Source of the DNA: CBDDEI01 sp965226775
GTDB lineage: Bacteria; Chloroflexota; Dehalococcoidia; SHYD01
Assembly (NCBI GenBank): GCA_965226775.1
Contig: CBDDEI010000002.1
Span: forward strand, 496,001 to 560,000
Direction of reading: 5' to 3'
Length of the DNA: 64,000 nucleotides
Shown here piece after piece: positions 50,285-58,888 of the stretch. The position numbers and the translations under genes were made by a program. Under the pieces are notes generated by a model that was not told where the DNA came from, did not search any database, and saw only the letters and a program-made list of their open reading frames with translations. Position 1 is the first letter of the stretch. Each line of letters starts with the position of its first letter.

Positions 50285-51088
50285 ATGCAGAGCGACCTCC
50301 TTTATCGTGTCCTAGAGGCGAGCCATGCCTTTGTGGCCCTGGGCAACGAGAGTTTTGTGGCTGAGGACGCAGCCTTTGTGCGTAACCGGGCCGTTCCCCA
50401 GGTGTGGGATGCCAACCACGTCTCCAACGTTCGGGCCCCCACGCCAGCCGGCTTCGACAGGCTCCTTGCTCGGATGGAAGAGGAGTTCTCTGGCTTCACC
50501 CACCGCAGCGTCGATGTCGATCCGCTTACGCCTGCCTTTGTAGAGGCCCGGCTGGTGATGGAGGGTTATAGCCCTCACTCGCTCCTGGCGATGGTGTTGG
50601 AAGGAGAGTTGGCGAAACCTGCGCCGCTCTGTGACATACGCCCGGTGGACTCCAGCGAAGGCTGGCAAGACTATGAAACCCTCTTCCGCGCCGACGCCCA
50701 GGGCTGGTTAGAACGGCCCGGCGGCGAGCACGCGTTTCCCGTAGCGGACGCGCTGCTGGAGATAAGACGGTTGAAAGAAAGGGCAGGCGTGCGCTTCTGG
50801 ATCGCCTACGCGGAAGGTCGCCCGGCCAGCTATCTCTGTAATGCAGCGACGCCCAACGGCGTGGGCCAGGTGGAAGACCTGTTCACCCATCCGGACTACC
50901 GGCGTCGCGGCCTGGCTACGGCGCTCCTGGCGCATTGTGTGGCGGACTGCCGCGCCGCGGGCGCACGGGAGGTCTTTCTCTGGGCAGACCCGGACGACAC
51001 TCCCAAGTTCTTGTACCAGTCACTGGGCTTTCAGCCGCTGGCTATCATTCGTGAATACTGGAAGCCTATTGAAACGGGGGCAACCTAG
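50285..51088 (+). CDS. GNAT family acetyltransferase
   Basis: A 267-residue protein with a C-terminal GNAT fold. The acetyl-CoA loop is VEDLFTHPDYRRRGLATALL near residue 195 (R-R-x-G-x-A pattern), followed by FLYQSLGFQPL at the end. The N-terminal half is a divergent, probably degenerate GNAT repeat (MEEEFSGFTHRSVDVDPLTP), as in tandem-GNAT proteins. The acceptor is unknown. It starts 18 bp after nadE. Confidence 0.8.
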   Translation: MQSDLLYRVLEASHAFVALGNESFVAEDAAFVRNRAVPQVWDANHVSNVRAPTPAGFDRLLARMEEEFSGFTHRSVDVDPLTPAFVEARLVMEGYSPHSLLAMVLEGELAKPAPLCDIRPVDSSEGWQDYETLFRADAQGWLERPGGEHAFPVADALLEIRRLKERAGVRFWIAYAEGRPASYLCNAATPNGVGQVEDLFTHPDYRRRGLATALLAHCVADCRAAGAREVFLWADPDDTPKFLYQSLGFQPLAIIREYWKPIETGAT

Positions 51089-51537
51089 CACCCCCATCCT
51101 AGCCTTCCCCCATGGGAGGGGGAAGGAACAACAGGCGGTGGTTCCTAAATGCATATACCCTCACGCCTCAGCATTGCCTTTGTGCGCCGGGGCCATTTCC
51201 TCCCCCTTTGATGGGGGAGGACTAAGGTGGGGGTCATGCCGCACCGCGTAAAGCTGCGCCGCTTCCCTGCACCCCCATCCTAGCCTTCCCCCATGGGAGG
51301 GGGAAGGAACAACGGGCGGTGGTTCCTAAATGTGGTTCCTAAAGGCATAGCTGCGCCGCTTCACGCTTCCCCCATCAGCGGGAGGTGGTTCCAAAATGCG
51401 TATTTGCATTGCGCGCCGGGGCCATTTCCTCCCCCTTTGATGGGGGAGGATTAAGGTGGGGGTCATGCCCCCGCGTAAAGCTGCGCCGCTTCCCTGCACC
51501 CCCAACCTAGCCTTCCCCCATGCGAGGGGGAAGGAAC
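51089..51537. repeat. cluster of alternating A- and B-type palindromes
   Basis: This 519-bp gap has no gene. A-type copies (cacccccatcctagccttcc...gggggaaggaac) lie at 51089-51129, 51269-51309 and 51497-51537. B-type copies (tttcctccccctttgatggg...actaaggtgggggtc) lie at 51197-51236 and 51425-51464. They alternate A-B-A-B-A within a larger partly repeated unit (gtaaagctgcgccgcttccctgc and the gcgccggggccatttcctcc segments recur), so duplication has amplified a pair of facing palindromes. Confidence 0.78.
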
Positions 51538-51555
51538 GGGGGCGGCTGAATAGGT

Positions 51556-51583
51556 AAGGCCCTCGGAGTTATCCGGGGGCCTT
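51556..51583 (-). terminator. hairpin after the four-repeat secreted protein gene
   Basis: aaggccctcggagttatccgggggcctt has an 11-bp imperfect stem, 24 bp past the minus-strand stop at 51608. No U tract is obvious, so efficiency is uncertain. Confidence 0.55.
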
Positions 51584-51607
51584 GCGATTGACGTGACTAG
51601 TGGAAGC

Positions 51608-53023
51608 TTAGCGGATTGGAGCGCTGGTGTAGCTCTCCGCCTGAGTGCCGTCTACGGTAATGGCGTTCACCAGGCCAATCGCCGCTCGATTCGACTCAAT
51701 CTCTATCGCGCCTGCGAAAGAACGGTCCTCGTCAAGAAAAAGTCCTGGGTGGTGGTTCACTTTGGAGTTGGGCGGCACGGCCTTGAAGCTAGGAGCGTGA
51801 ATCAGGGTGCCGCTCTCGTCGTAATAGCGGATGGTAATGTCGGAAGGGAGTGTCTGGTCAGTGTTCATCACGGCCACATAAGTGCGCCACCCCTTCGCGT
51901 TGGTAGAAGGCGCCCAGCGAATATAGGGGAGAGACTGCTTCAGTGCGCCCCTAGCTGCGCCGGTGTAGGCCAGCGAGAGGTCGGTGGCAGAAGTAATGTT
52001 GGCGACCGCGACCACCGGGCCCGAGGCACGTACTACTGCGGTGCCGTTGAACTCGGGCGGGATGCCTGCGGAGCCTGGGTTCCAGCTCTGCTTCTGGAAG
52101 GGCTCGATAGTGGCGGTGGCGGAGCCCACCTGCGCGCCGTTGCTGCTGTAGAAGGTAATGGTAGCCGTTACCGCATTGCCCGAGGTGTTCTGTACGGAGA
52201 TAAAGGTGGTCTGCCGCTGCGGTGCGTACTGATACAGGGCAGAGGGCAGGTAGATCTCTGAGCCAATGGCCGCCGAGCCTTCAAAGGAGACCGCTTTATT
52301 GCTGCTGAGATACGGTTGGTGTACCGCCGCCGCAACGCGTCCGCCGCGGGACTGCACCAGTGCCGCCCCGGTCCAGGGAGCCGGTAACCTTTGGCCGCTG
52401 GGCAAGTTGCCCGCATCGTAGAAATGAGAGGCGTTAGGCGGGATAGTATCGCGGAGAACAGCCGTCTCAATGCCGGTGAATCGCTCAAAGAACCGCACTA
52501 CTACGGTAGCGGGAACGCTGTCCACGTTCTGCACGGCCAGTGTGCTGGTCTGGTCTGCGTAGTTGTGAGAAACCTCCGGCACGTAGACGGAGTCGGAGCC
52601 GCCGGAGAAGCCGTTGTAGATGGTCTGGTTCACATCGGGGTTGGTGACATCAAAGCCTACGAAGGACGCGCTCACGGGCTGGCTTGCGCTCACTACCGCA
52701 GAGCCTGCAAAGCCGTTGGGCAGACCGTCAATGGACTCGGTGTCGACAGACCTGCTTCCCTTCGCGGGGATGGTGTCGGGCAGAGAGTAGGACTTCACCA
52801 GCACGCCGGCTTGGCTGTAGAAGTTGACGACGGCGGTTGCAGGCGCAGCCCCGTCGTTCTGGATCACAATAGCGCCGGACCACTGCGCGGACGCGGCGCT
52901 CTGCAATGGCGCAGTTTCCAGGCCTGCTTGGGCGCGGCTCCAAAAGAATACCGTACTGGCGCCGACCAGTACGGTAACGGCAAGTATAAGTGCGCTGCGG
53001 CGAAGATGTTTCAGTGCTAGCAC
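51608..53023 (-). CDS. secreted protein with four ~105-residue beta repeats
   Basis: I do not recognise a family for this 471-residue protein. An N-terminal signal (ALILAVTVLVGASTVFFW, then RAQA) directs export. The rest consists of four similar units starting near residues 45, 155, 260 and 370. Each has a VQN or VMNT-like strand, FY-x-x-G, a PP-x-S turn, and a closing GSAVV/GTAVV/GAIEI strand (for example FAGSAVVSASQPVSASFVGF and FNGTAVVRASGPVVAVANIT). They look like Ig-like adhesion or stalk modules. The start is GTG at 53021-53023. It is monocistronic. Confidence 0.65.
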   Translation of the reverse strand: MLALKHLRRSALILAVTVLVGASTVFFWSRAQAGLETAPLQSAASAQWSGAIVIQNDGAAPATAVVNFYSQAGVLVKSYSLPDTIPAKGSRSVDTESIDGLPNGFAGSAVVSASQPVSASFVGFDVTNPDVNQTIYNGFSGGSDSVYVPEVSHNYADQTSTLAVQNVDSVPATVVVRFFERFTGIETAVLRDTIPPNASHFYDAGNLPSGQRLPAPWTGAALVQSRGGRVAAAVHQPYLSSNKAVSFEGSAAIGSEIYLPSALYQYAPQRQTTFISVQNTSGNAVTATITFYSSNGAQVGSATATIEPFQKQSWNPGSAGIPPEFNGTAVVRASGPVVAVANITSATDLSLAYTGAARGALKQSLPYIRWAPSTNAKGWRTYVAVMNTDQTLPSDITIRYYDESGTLIHAPSFKAVPPNSKVNHHPGLFLDEDRSFAGAIEIESNRAAIGLVNAITVDGTQAESYTSAPIR

Positions 53024-53112
53024 TACCCTTCTTCTTTTAACTAGAATGGGCCGGATGAGCGGCCGTTACGCTGCGGGTAAGAGCGCTGGATATGCAGGTT
53101 GCTCGTGAACCC

Positions 53113-53463
53113 TTAGAAAACCCTCAGCAAGTCGCTGCTTTGGTCGTCATCTACGGGGGATTGCGGCTCCATCACCGTGCGGTTGAGCCAGGAGACCCGC
53201 TCCAGCAGGAAGGGCTCAAACTGGTCGCCAATCTGCTTGGCGGCGCAGCCACAGAAGGGGCTGCAGCCAAGACCTTCGCCCAGAGAGATGCCCACATACA
53301 TGAGGCCGCGATCCTCGTTGATCCGGTTGACCCAGACCTTCACGTCGTGCATCCGGTCGTCTTTCTGGTTGTCCAGAACGCTCTGTAGCTGACCGACGGC
53401 GGTCTCAGCCTCTTGCCACTTCTGCTCGTCGCGTGGTGCTTCTTTGGTTTCTTTGCGAGCCAT
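53113..53463 (-). CDS. Cys-cluster protein paired with a NifU-like protein
   Basis: A 116-residue protein with an ATG at 53461-53463 preceded by AAGGAG. A charged helical N-terminus (EQKWQEAETAVGQLQSVLDN) leads into strands and the motif LGCSPFCGCAAKQIGDQFEP, which holds C-x3-C-x-C, a good metal or Fe-S ligand set. The gene starts 2 bp after the NifU-like gene stop, so the proteins are probably partners in Fe-S carriage. I do not know a named family for it. The frame extends upstream into NifU coding sequence, which I exclude. Confidence 0.6.
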   Translation of the reverse strand: MARKETKEAPRDEQKWQEAETAVGQLQSVLDNQKDDRMHDVKVWVNRINEDRGLMYVGISLGEGLGCSPFCGCAAKQIGDQFEPFLLERVSWLNRTVMEPQSPVDDDQSSDLLRVF

Positions 53464-53465
53464 GA

Positions 53466-54020
53466 TTACTCCTTGCCGGCCGTATCGGTGCCGGTCTTCG
53501 CAACGTCTGTTATGGAAAAGTCTACTGCAATGTTGAACTCGGGTTCCACCGGCTCGTTGAGCGCTTCGACCTGTTCCACCCACGGGAGGTGCTTCTTCAG
53601 CGTGCGCTCGATGCCATGCTTGAGGGTGGCGATGGAAGAGGGGCAACCGGAGCAGCCGCCGTCCATGGTGATCCACAGTTTGCCCAGCCGCTCGTCCGCC
53701 TCCACCGGCGTGACTATGCCGCCGTGGGTAGCAATGTAGCTGCGGAGATACTTGTCAAAGACAAAGTTCGCTTCCTCAATGGGGTCGGTCAGGATTTCTA
53801 CGGTGACCTTCTGGTCGGAAGCGCCCTCCAAGTGCTGGGTTGCCTGCCTCTGTGCCAGGAGCACGGGTGTCTCGGCGTCTCGCATGCCCAGGATCACCGT
53901 GGGCAACTGCTCTTCGTCAGGGCCGGTCTCGGCAAAGATGTCTACTACGTAGAGGCTCTTTGCGCCAAACTGCTCCGTCATTTCGTCTATCAAGCCTTGT
54001 AGGCCTTCTGATATCTGCAT
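53466..54020 (-). CDS. NifU-like Fe-S scaffold/carrier protein
   Basis: A 184-residue protein. The C-terminal NifU-like domain has ITMDGGCSGCPSSIATLKHG near residue 120 (CxxC that binds a [4Fe-4S] cluster), then a helix and ending strands. The first ~90 residues are a separate alpha/beta domain (SLYVVDIFAETGPDEEQLPT) of the type fused to carrier NfuA proteins. It likely carries clusters to target enzymes. It heads a two-gene operon with the C-x3-C-x-C protein; the radical SAM, acyl-ACP desaturase and other metal enzymes of the window are possible clients. Confidence 0.82.
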   Translation of the reverse strand: MQISEGLQGLIDEMTEQFGAKSLYVVDIFAETGPDEEQLPTVILGMRDAETPVLLAQRQATQHLEGASDQKVTVEILTDPIEEANFVFDKYLRSYIATHGGIVTPVEADERLGKLWITMDGGCSGCPSSIATLKHGIERTLKKHLPWVEQVEALNEPVEPEFNIAVDFSITDVAKTGTDTAGKE

Positions 54021-54183
54021 GATTTGTTCCTAGCACCCTAGCTTTGCCGTATTTTCATTCGTTTGGCTAGTATACGACATTCCGCATGAAAATGTGAAAT
54101 ATGCCCTCCCGCGCACTGCGTGGTTCCCCTGCTCCGCAATGCGCCCCCGCTCCAGTCATCCCTAGTTAGGGGGAGAAAACCAT

Positions 54184-54221
54184 TCCTTCCCCCTTGATGG
54201 GGGAAGGTTAGGATGGGGGTG
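54184..54221. repeat. A-type CCTTCCCCC palindrome
   Basis: ccttcccccttgatggggga followed by aggttaggatgggggtg is another member of the dispersed A-type family, located in the 250-bp gap between the NifU-like gene and the MFS gene. Confidence 0.65.
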
Positions 54222-54276
54222 AATTTATAAGCACCTCACAAAAATCCCCCAGGACGGGAACCCTGAGCTACGTGCG

Positions 54277-55620
54277 CTACTCTGCCGCTACGGCGTCGCT
54301 CCGCTGCGGGGCAGGCTGTGGTTTCCCCGCCAGCCAGGTGAGCAGCGCTGACGCCAGCGCGCTGCCCGCGAAGAGTGAGAAGGCCAAGTCGTAGTTCCCC
54401 TGCACATCAAAGAGCCAGGCTGCCGATAGCGGTCCAAGCGCGTTCACCGTCAGCTGCGCCGGCAGCGAGTAACCGGCGATGGCTCCCACGTGCTTTCGCC
54501 CAAAGTACACCGCCCACATCACCGATATCATGGTGTGTATCCCGCCAAAGGAGATGCCGTACACCACCGCGAAGGCCATGCCCGTCCCAAAGGAAGTGGT
54601 GTTGATGAGCAGCGCCACACCTACTGCGGTGATGAGGAAGTCAATTGCCAGACAGACGCGCAAAGGGAACCGGTCCAAAAGCGCGCCCCAGACCAAGGAG
54701 GCCACTGCGCCAATGCCAAAAAAGATGCTGGCCACTGTCACCGCACGTGCGACGGAGAGCCCTACGTCCGTAAGGTAAGGATAGAGATGCAGATTGATGC
54801 CGGCGCCCGTAAAGGACGCAAAGGACGACGCGCCTAAAAGGCACCAGAAACTGCGGCTGCGCACCACTTGCCGGGGCGTCCAATCGGCATTGCTGGCGAC
54901 GGGGACGGCTGGCTCCGCTGCCGGCGCACTGCCTGATCGGACTGGTGGCCGCGTTGCGCCGTCGGGCAGCAGGCCCAGGTCTTCGGGACGTCGTCGGAGA
55001 AAGAGCGCCGTGGGTGGCGCCGCCAGCACCAGCGTAAAGAGGCCGAGCATGAGCCAGGCGTAGCGCCAGTGCCACGTCGCGGTAATGTAGGCTGCCATTG
55101 CAGGCAACGCCGACTGGCCTATCAGGGTGCCCAGAGTCGAGGTCGCCATGGCCTTGCCCCGCTTCGCGTAGAACCAGTTGGCAATGATCGCCTGCCCAGC
55201 CAGGGCCGCGCCGCCCTGTACCACCGTGCGTCCCAGGCCGTACGTCGCAACAAACTGCAGCAACGACCCCTGGAGGAAGGTGAGGGAGAAGAGGCACGAC
55301 CCGTAGACCAGTTGGCAGCAGGTGAGCACCACTCGGGTGCCGTAGCGGTCGATAACGGGGCCAAAGATTGGGCCTACAAGCCCGCCTGCAAAGGAGCCGA
55401 GGGTGATGGCCAGCGCCACCTCGGCCCGGCTCCAGCCGAAATCGTTGCCAAAGGGCTTCACGAACACCGCCAGCACCGGGTTGAACTCGCCCACCTGGGT
55501 GAAGTTCGCGACGGCTAGCACCGCGACGATCAGCCAGCCGTAGTAGAAGCGGACAGAAAAGCGTTGCAGCATTTTGTGAGTGTTTGCGGTGCCGGGCTTG
55601 TTGCGAGGATTGCCGTGCAT
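54277..55620 (-). CDS. MFS transporter (oxalate/formate or monocarboxylate type)
   Basis: A 447-residue twelve-helix carrier. The first helix is YYGWLIVAVLAVANFTQVG, a good match to the oxalate/formate antiporter and monocarboxylate group. GPIFGPVIDRYGTRVVL follows with the MFS motif A-like D-R-x-G-x-R, and GALLDRFPLRVCL opens the second half. A proline/alanine-rich loop (RSGSAPAAEPAVPVASN) lies between helices 6 and 7. Residue 17 (MLQRFSVRF) is a likely alternative start. Substrates of this group are small carboxylates, not determined here. Confidence 0.85.
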   Translation of the reverse strand: MHGNPRNKPGTANTHKMLQRFSVRFYYGWLIVAVLAVANFTQVGEFNPVLAVFVKPFGNDFGWSRAEVALAITLGSFAGGLVGPIFGPVIDRYGTRVVLTCCQLVYGSCLFSLTFLQGSLLQFVATYGLGRTVVQGGAALAGQAIIANWFYAKRGKAMATSTLGTLIGQSALPAMAAYITATWHWRYAWLMLGLFTLVLAAPPTALFLRRRPEDLGLLPDGATRPPVRSGSAPAAEPAVPVASNADWTPRQVVRSRSFWCLLGASSFASFTGAGINLHLYPYLTDVGLSVARAVTVASIFFGIGAVASLVWGALLDRFPLRVCLAIDFLITAVGVALLINTTSFGTGMAFAVVYGISFGGIHTMISVMWAVYFGRKHVGAIAGYSLPAQLTVNALGPLSAAWLFDVQGNYDLAFSLFAGSALASALLTWLAGKPQPAPQRSDAVAAE

Positions 55621-55773
55621 GATTGTACTTAAGCCGCGCCCGACCTATATGGGCTTCTCGAGGCTCTTGTTCGTTGCAGTTACACTACAATAGCTAGCTG
55701 TAGCTGGCTATGCAAAAGCGCATCTTAAGCATGAACTACAAACCCTCACACCGCGCGTCTTTCAAGAGCGTCC

Positions 55774-56880
55774 TTGGTGGCCTCCCTCCTGGGCGTTTTG
55801 CTGGGAGGCTGCCAGCTCTTCGGCGATCCTGCGCCTGTCACCGCGCCCACGGTGGTTCCCCCACCTGCGCCGGCCACGCCGTCCGCCGCGCCGTCGCCCG
55901 CCGCGCAGCTGCAGCCGCAGCCGCAGCCGGTGCGTTTCCCTCAGGACGATGGTCCTCACAGCAGCCTCACCGAGTGGTGGTACTACAACGGCCACCTCGA
56001 GACGGCCTCGGGCGAAAACTATGGGTTCATCGCGGTGATCTTCAAGCGCCAGCCTGAACCGGACCGGGCGGGGTACGTCGCTCATGTAGCGGTCACGGAT
56101 ACCCAGCGCGGCAGCTTCCAGTTTAAGGAGTCGCTGAACGTTGCCGCCGTGCCGCTGGAACAGGGCGTCGGGTTCCGCCTCCAGGTCGGGCAGGCCACCC
56201 TGGAGGGTGTAGGCGGGACGGATCGCGTGGCTGGCGTGACCGAAGACTACGCGTTCGAGCTGGATTTGCAGACGGAGAAGCCCCCGACGCTGCAGGGACA
56301 GGATGGGTTCATCTCGGTTAGCCCGGAGGAGTGGTCGTACTACTACTCCCGAACGCGGATGCGGGCGCAGGGAACGTTGACGGCCTTCGGCCAGACGTCG
56401 CCGGTGACCGGGCTGGCGTGGATGGACCACCAGTGGGGCGACTTCACGCTGGAACGCGGCGGCGGCTGGGACTGGTTCGCGCTGATGCTGGACGACGGCA
56501 GCGATCTCATGGTTTCGATTATTCGAGACGAGGCACAGCGGGTAGTGCTCGCCTACGGCACACTGGTCGCCCCGGACGGCCAATCGGCCCATCTGGACGG
56601 CGTGGAGTTGCAGGTAGAAGCCACCGGCTCCTGGACCAGCCCGGCGACCAAGGGGGTCTACCCTATGGGATGGCGGGTGCTGGTGCCTTCTAGGGAGGTG
56701 GACATCACCGTTGAACCTGTGATAGAACAACAGGAAATGACTACCTGGGCCTCCGTTAACCGCGTATACTGGGAAGGACAAGTGACCATCAAGGGCCAAC
56801 GCGCCGGCTCACCCGTGGCGGGTCGGGGCTATGTTGAGCTGACCGGCTACGCGCCGGCGACGCCTGCTACCCCCAGGTAA
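55774..56880 (+). CDS. CrtC/AttH-like lipoprotein (lipocalin-type)
   Basis: A lipocalin-like protein of the CrtC/AttH hydroxyneurosporene-synthase group. LTEWWYYNGHLETASGENYG near residue 65, GLAWMDHQWGDF near 210 and RGYVELTGY at the end are family landmarks. The N-terminus has VASLLGVLLGGC with a lipobox Cys, then a long Pro/Ala/Gln linker. A TTG at 55774 gives 368 residues, but the signal then lacks positive charge. An ATG upstream (55710 or 55731) in another frame encodes NYKPSH, and a one-base indel in 55742-55770 would join it to a proper signal. The ligand is unknown. Confidence 0.78.
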   Translation: MVASLLGVLLGGCQLFGDPAPVTAPTVVPPPAPATPSAAPSPAAQLQPQPQPVRFPQDDGPHSSLTEWWYYNGHLETASGENYGFIAVIFKRQPEPDRAGYVAHVAVTDTQRGSFQFKESLNVAAVPLEQGVGFRLQVGQATLEGVGGTDRVAGVTEDYAFELDLQTEKPPTLQGQDGFISVSPEEWSYYYSRTRMRAQGTLTAFGQTSPVTGLAWMDHQWGDFTLERGGGWDWFALMLDDGSDLMVSIIRDEAQRVVLAYGTLVAPDGQSAHLDGVELQVEATGSWTSPATKGVYPMGWRVLVPSREVDITVEPVIEQQEMTTWASVNRVYWEGQVTIKGQRAGSPVAGRGYVELTGYAPATPATPR

Positions 56881-56906
56881 GCCCAGAACAAAACGTACGA
56901 GCATGC

Positions 56907-57806
56907 ATGACTGAACGATACTCTTTACTGACCGTAATCCTCACCGCTGCTAAGCGCTACTTCACAGAAGGAATAGGGATGCTCCAACAAGACACCTCCC
57001 TTTTCTTACGCGTAGTGGCCATATTCTCGCTGCCGGCCCTCGCCTCTGCGGTCATCGCGGCGTTGTTGCCCATTGGCCTGCCCTGGAAGTACGCGTTGCT
57101 CTTCCTGCTCCAGAGCATCACTACCGTGGTTGCGCCGGTGGTGTTCATGATGGTGGTGGGCGCAGTGGCCAAGGGTACGACCATCACCCTGCGCCAGGCG
57201 TTTAAGCAGGGGTTGCCCTGGCTGCCGCGCTATGTATGGACAAACGTGCACACCAGCCTGATATTCTGGGCCCCAATGGGCCCCCTGTTCTTGCTGCACG
57301 GCTGGCTAAGCCCCGCTCCGGACCGATGGAACCCGGAAACGCTCTTGCAACTGGGCGCGTGGAGCCTGGCGTTGGGCGGCATGGCTATCTTCCTCCACGC
57401 ACACACACTGCTGGCGCCCTTTCTGGCGGTGCACAGCAACTTGCCCGGCAGTCTTGCAGCCTGGGAAGCATGGCGGCTCAGCCGGCGACACTTTCCGCTG
57501 GTGCTCACCACCTTTGTCATCGCCGCACTTCCGGCCGTAGTGCCCTTGGCGGTTGTGGTGGCGGTGCTCTTTACTTTCTATGGCTCACTGCCGGTCTTTG
57601 CATTGGCATTGCCCCACCTTACAGGCGTTGCGCTGCAATGTATCCGGCTGGTGCTCATCCCGGCAGTCTATATGCTCTACAAGGACCTATGGGAGCAGGA
57701 GTTGGCGCGCCGCAGGTTTGAAGGCGATCCGGATGTGCCTAGCCCTGTGCAGCGGCTGGTCTCCATCACCGGCAGTCTGCCCGCATTCCCCCTCGGGCGA
57801 GACTAA
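56907..57806 (+). CDS. integral membrane protein of unknown function
   Basis: The 299-residue protein has about six hydrophobic helices (SLPALASAVIAALLPIGLPW; FLLQSITTVVAPVVFMMVVG; LGGMAIFLHAHTLLAPFLAV; VVPLAVVVAVLFTFYGSLPV). The layout resembles DUF-type or GDPD-like membrane domains, but I cannot assign a family. It lies 26 bp after the CrtC-like gene and 18 bp before the RpiB-like gene on the same strand, so it is part of a rightward run. Confidence 0.55.
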   Translation: MTERYSLLTVILTAAKRYFTEGIGMLQQDTSLFLRVVAIFSLPALASAVIAALLPIGLPWKYALLFLLQSITTVVAPVVFMMVVGAVAKGTTITLRQAFKQGLPWLPRYVWTNVHTSLIFWAPMGPLFLLHGWLSPAPDRWNPETLLQLGAWSLALGGMAIFLHAHTLLAPFLAVHSNLPGSLAAWEAWRLSRRHFPLVLTTFVIAALPAVVPLAVVVAVLFTFYGSLPVFALALPHLTGVALQCIRLVLIPAVYMLYKDLWEQELARRRFEGDPDVPSPVQRLVSITGSLPAFPLGRD

Positions 57807-57824
57807 TCAGCTAGGGCTTCTCCC

Positions 57825-58289
57825 GTGCGATTAGCCGTTGGGAGCGATGAGCGCTCCTCTCTCACAGACGCTGTTGTGGCAGAGCTGCGCGCCAGAGGCC
57901 ATGAGTTGGAGCTGCACGGACATTTGACTGAGACGCCCCTCTCCTGGTCGGCGGTTGGCCGTCAGGTTGGACTGCAAGTGAGCAAGGGCGCTTGTGATCA
58001 GGGCCTGCTCTTCTGCTGGACCGGCACCGGCGTCAGCATAGCCGCGAACAAAGTCCCCGGTGTGCGAGCGGCCCTCTGCAACGATGCCGAGACCGCGCGC
58101 GGCGCTCGCGCCTGGAACGACGCCAACGTGCTCTGCTTGAGCCTCCGCACCCTGTCTGAGCCCGTCGCTCAGGAGATCCTTGACGCGTGGTTCAGCACCG
58201 CTGCCGAGCAGTCCGAGCAGGAAAACATCGCAGTGCTTGCACAGATAGAGGATGCCGCGCAGGCTGCTTCACCTCCGCAGGCGCGCTAG
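57825..58289 (+). CDS. RpiB/LacA/LacB-like sugar-phosphate isomerase family protein
   Basis: A 154-residue protein with the RpiB signature: LAVGSDERSSLTDAVVAEL at the start and FCWTGTGVSIAANKVPGVRA near residue 64. True RpiB has CGTGIGMSIAANK, so the catalytic Cys64 is kept but the following Gly is Trp, next to the phosphate loop. The C-terminus has a polar ~30-residue extension. It starts with GTG at 57825. The end overlaps the longer rimI frame, but not the chosen rimI ATG. Confidence 0.78.
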   Translation: MRLAVGSDERSSLTDAVVAELRARGHELELHGHLTETPLSWSAVGRQVGLQVSKGACDQGLLFCWTGTGVSIAANKVPGVRAALCNDAETARGARAWNDANVLCLSLRTLSEPVAQEILDAWFSTAAEQSEQENIAVLAQIEDAAQAASPPQAR

Positions 58290-58302
58290 AGAACTCATTG
58301 CA

Positions 58303-58875
58303 ATGGAGCAGCTTCTAGAAGGCCGGGCCGACGCCGCCACGTTCTGGTACATTCGGCCAATGGTTGAGGAGGACATTCCCCAGGTAGGGGTTCTTGAGCG
58401 GCAGGCGTTCCCTACGTTGCGCCCCTACACCTCCTTCAAACGAGAGCTGGCCAGTAAGCTCACCAGCTATCTGGTGGCATGCCGCTGGCAGCCGGAGGAC
58501 GGGCCGCAGGCTCCCGGCTCGGAAGAGGTGCTGGGTTACGCAGGACTCTGGTTTATTATAGATGAGGCCCACCTCACCAGCATCGCCGTGGCGGAGGAGC
58601 ACCGGCGTCAAGGCATTGGGAAGGGGTTGATCGTTGCCGCACTGGAGCAATCTCGAGCGCGGGAAGCCATCTTCCTAACGCTGGAGGTGCGTGCCAGCAA
58701 CTGGGAAGCCCAGGCGCTCTACCAGCACTTTGGTTTTCACCGGGTGGGCATCCGCAAGGGCTACTACACCGACAACCGAGAAGATGCGTATCTGATGACG
58801 GTGGAGCACATTCAGGAGGCTGAGTGCGAGGCGCTGCTGGACAAAATGAAAGCGGTTCTCAGAGGGCCGCAGTAG
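58303..58875 (+). CDS. rimI: RimI-like ribosomal protein N-acetyltransferase
   Basis: A 190-residue GNAT enzyme starting at the ATG at 58303; the ORF is open 17 codons upstream, but that part overlaps the RpiB-like gene. IAVAEEHRRQGIGKGLIVAA is the acetyl-CoA loop, and LTLEVRASNWEAQALYQHFG followed by GIRKGYYTDNREDAYLM is the RimI hallmark. RimI acetylates the N-terminal alanine of ribosomal protein S18. The N-terminal segment up to YIRPMVEEDIPQVGVLERQA is standard. Confidence 0.85.
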   Translation: MEQLLEGRADAATFWYIRPMVEEDIPQVGVLERQAFPTLRPYTSFKRELASKLTSYLVACRWQPEDGPQAPGSEEVLGYAGLWFIIDEAHLTSIAVAEEHRRQGIGKGLIVAALEQSRAREAIFLTLEVRASNWEAQALYQHFGFHRVGIRKGYYTDNREDAYLMTVEHIQEAECEALLDKMKAVLRGPQ

Positions 58876-58888
58876 TGCTGAACATGCC

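Noticed and set aside
55762..56799. 345-codon frame opposite the CrtC-like gene
   Set aside because: Antisense shadow. The plus-strand frame carries the family motifs; this frame is Arg/Gly-rich noise.
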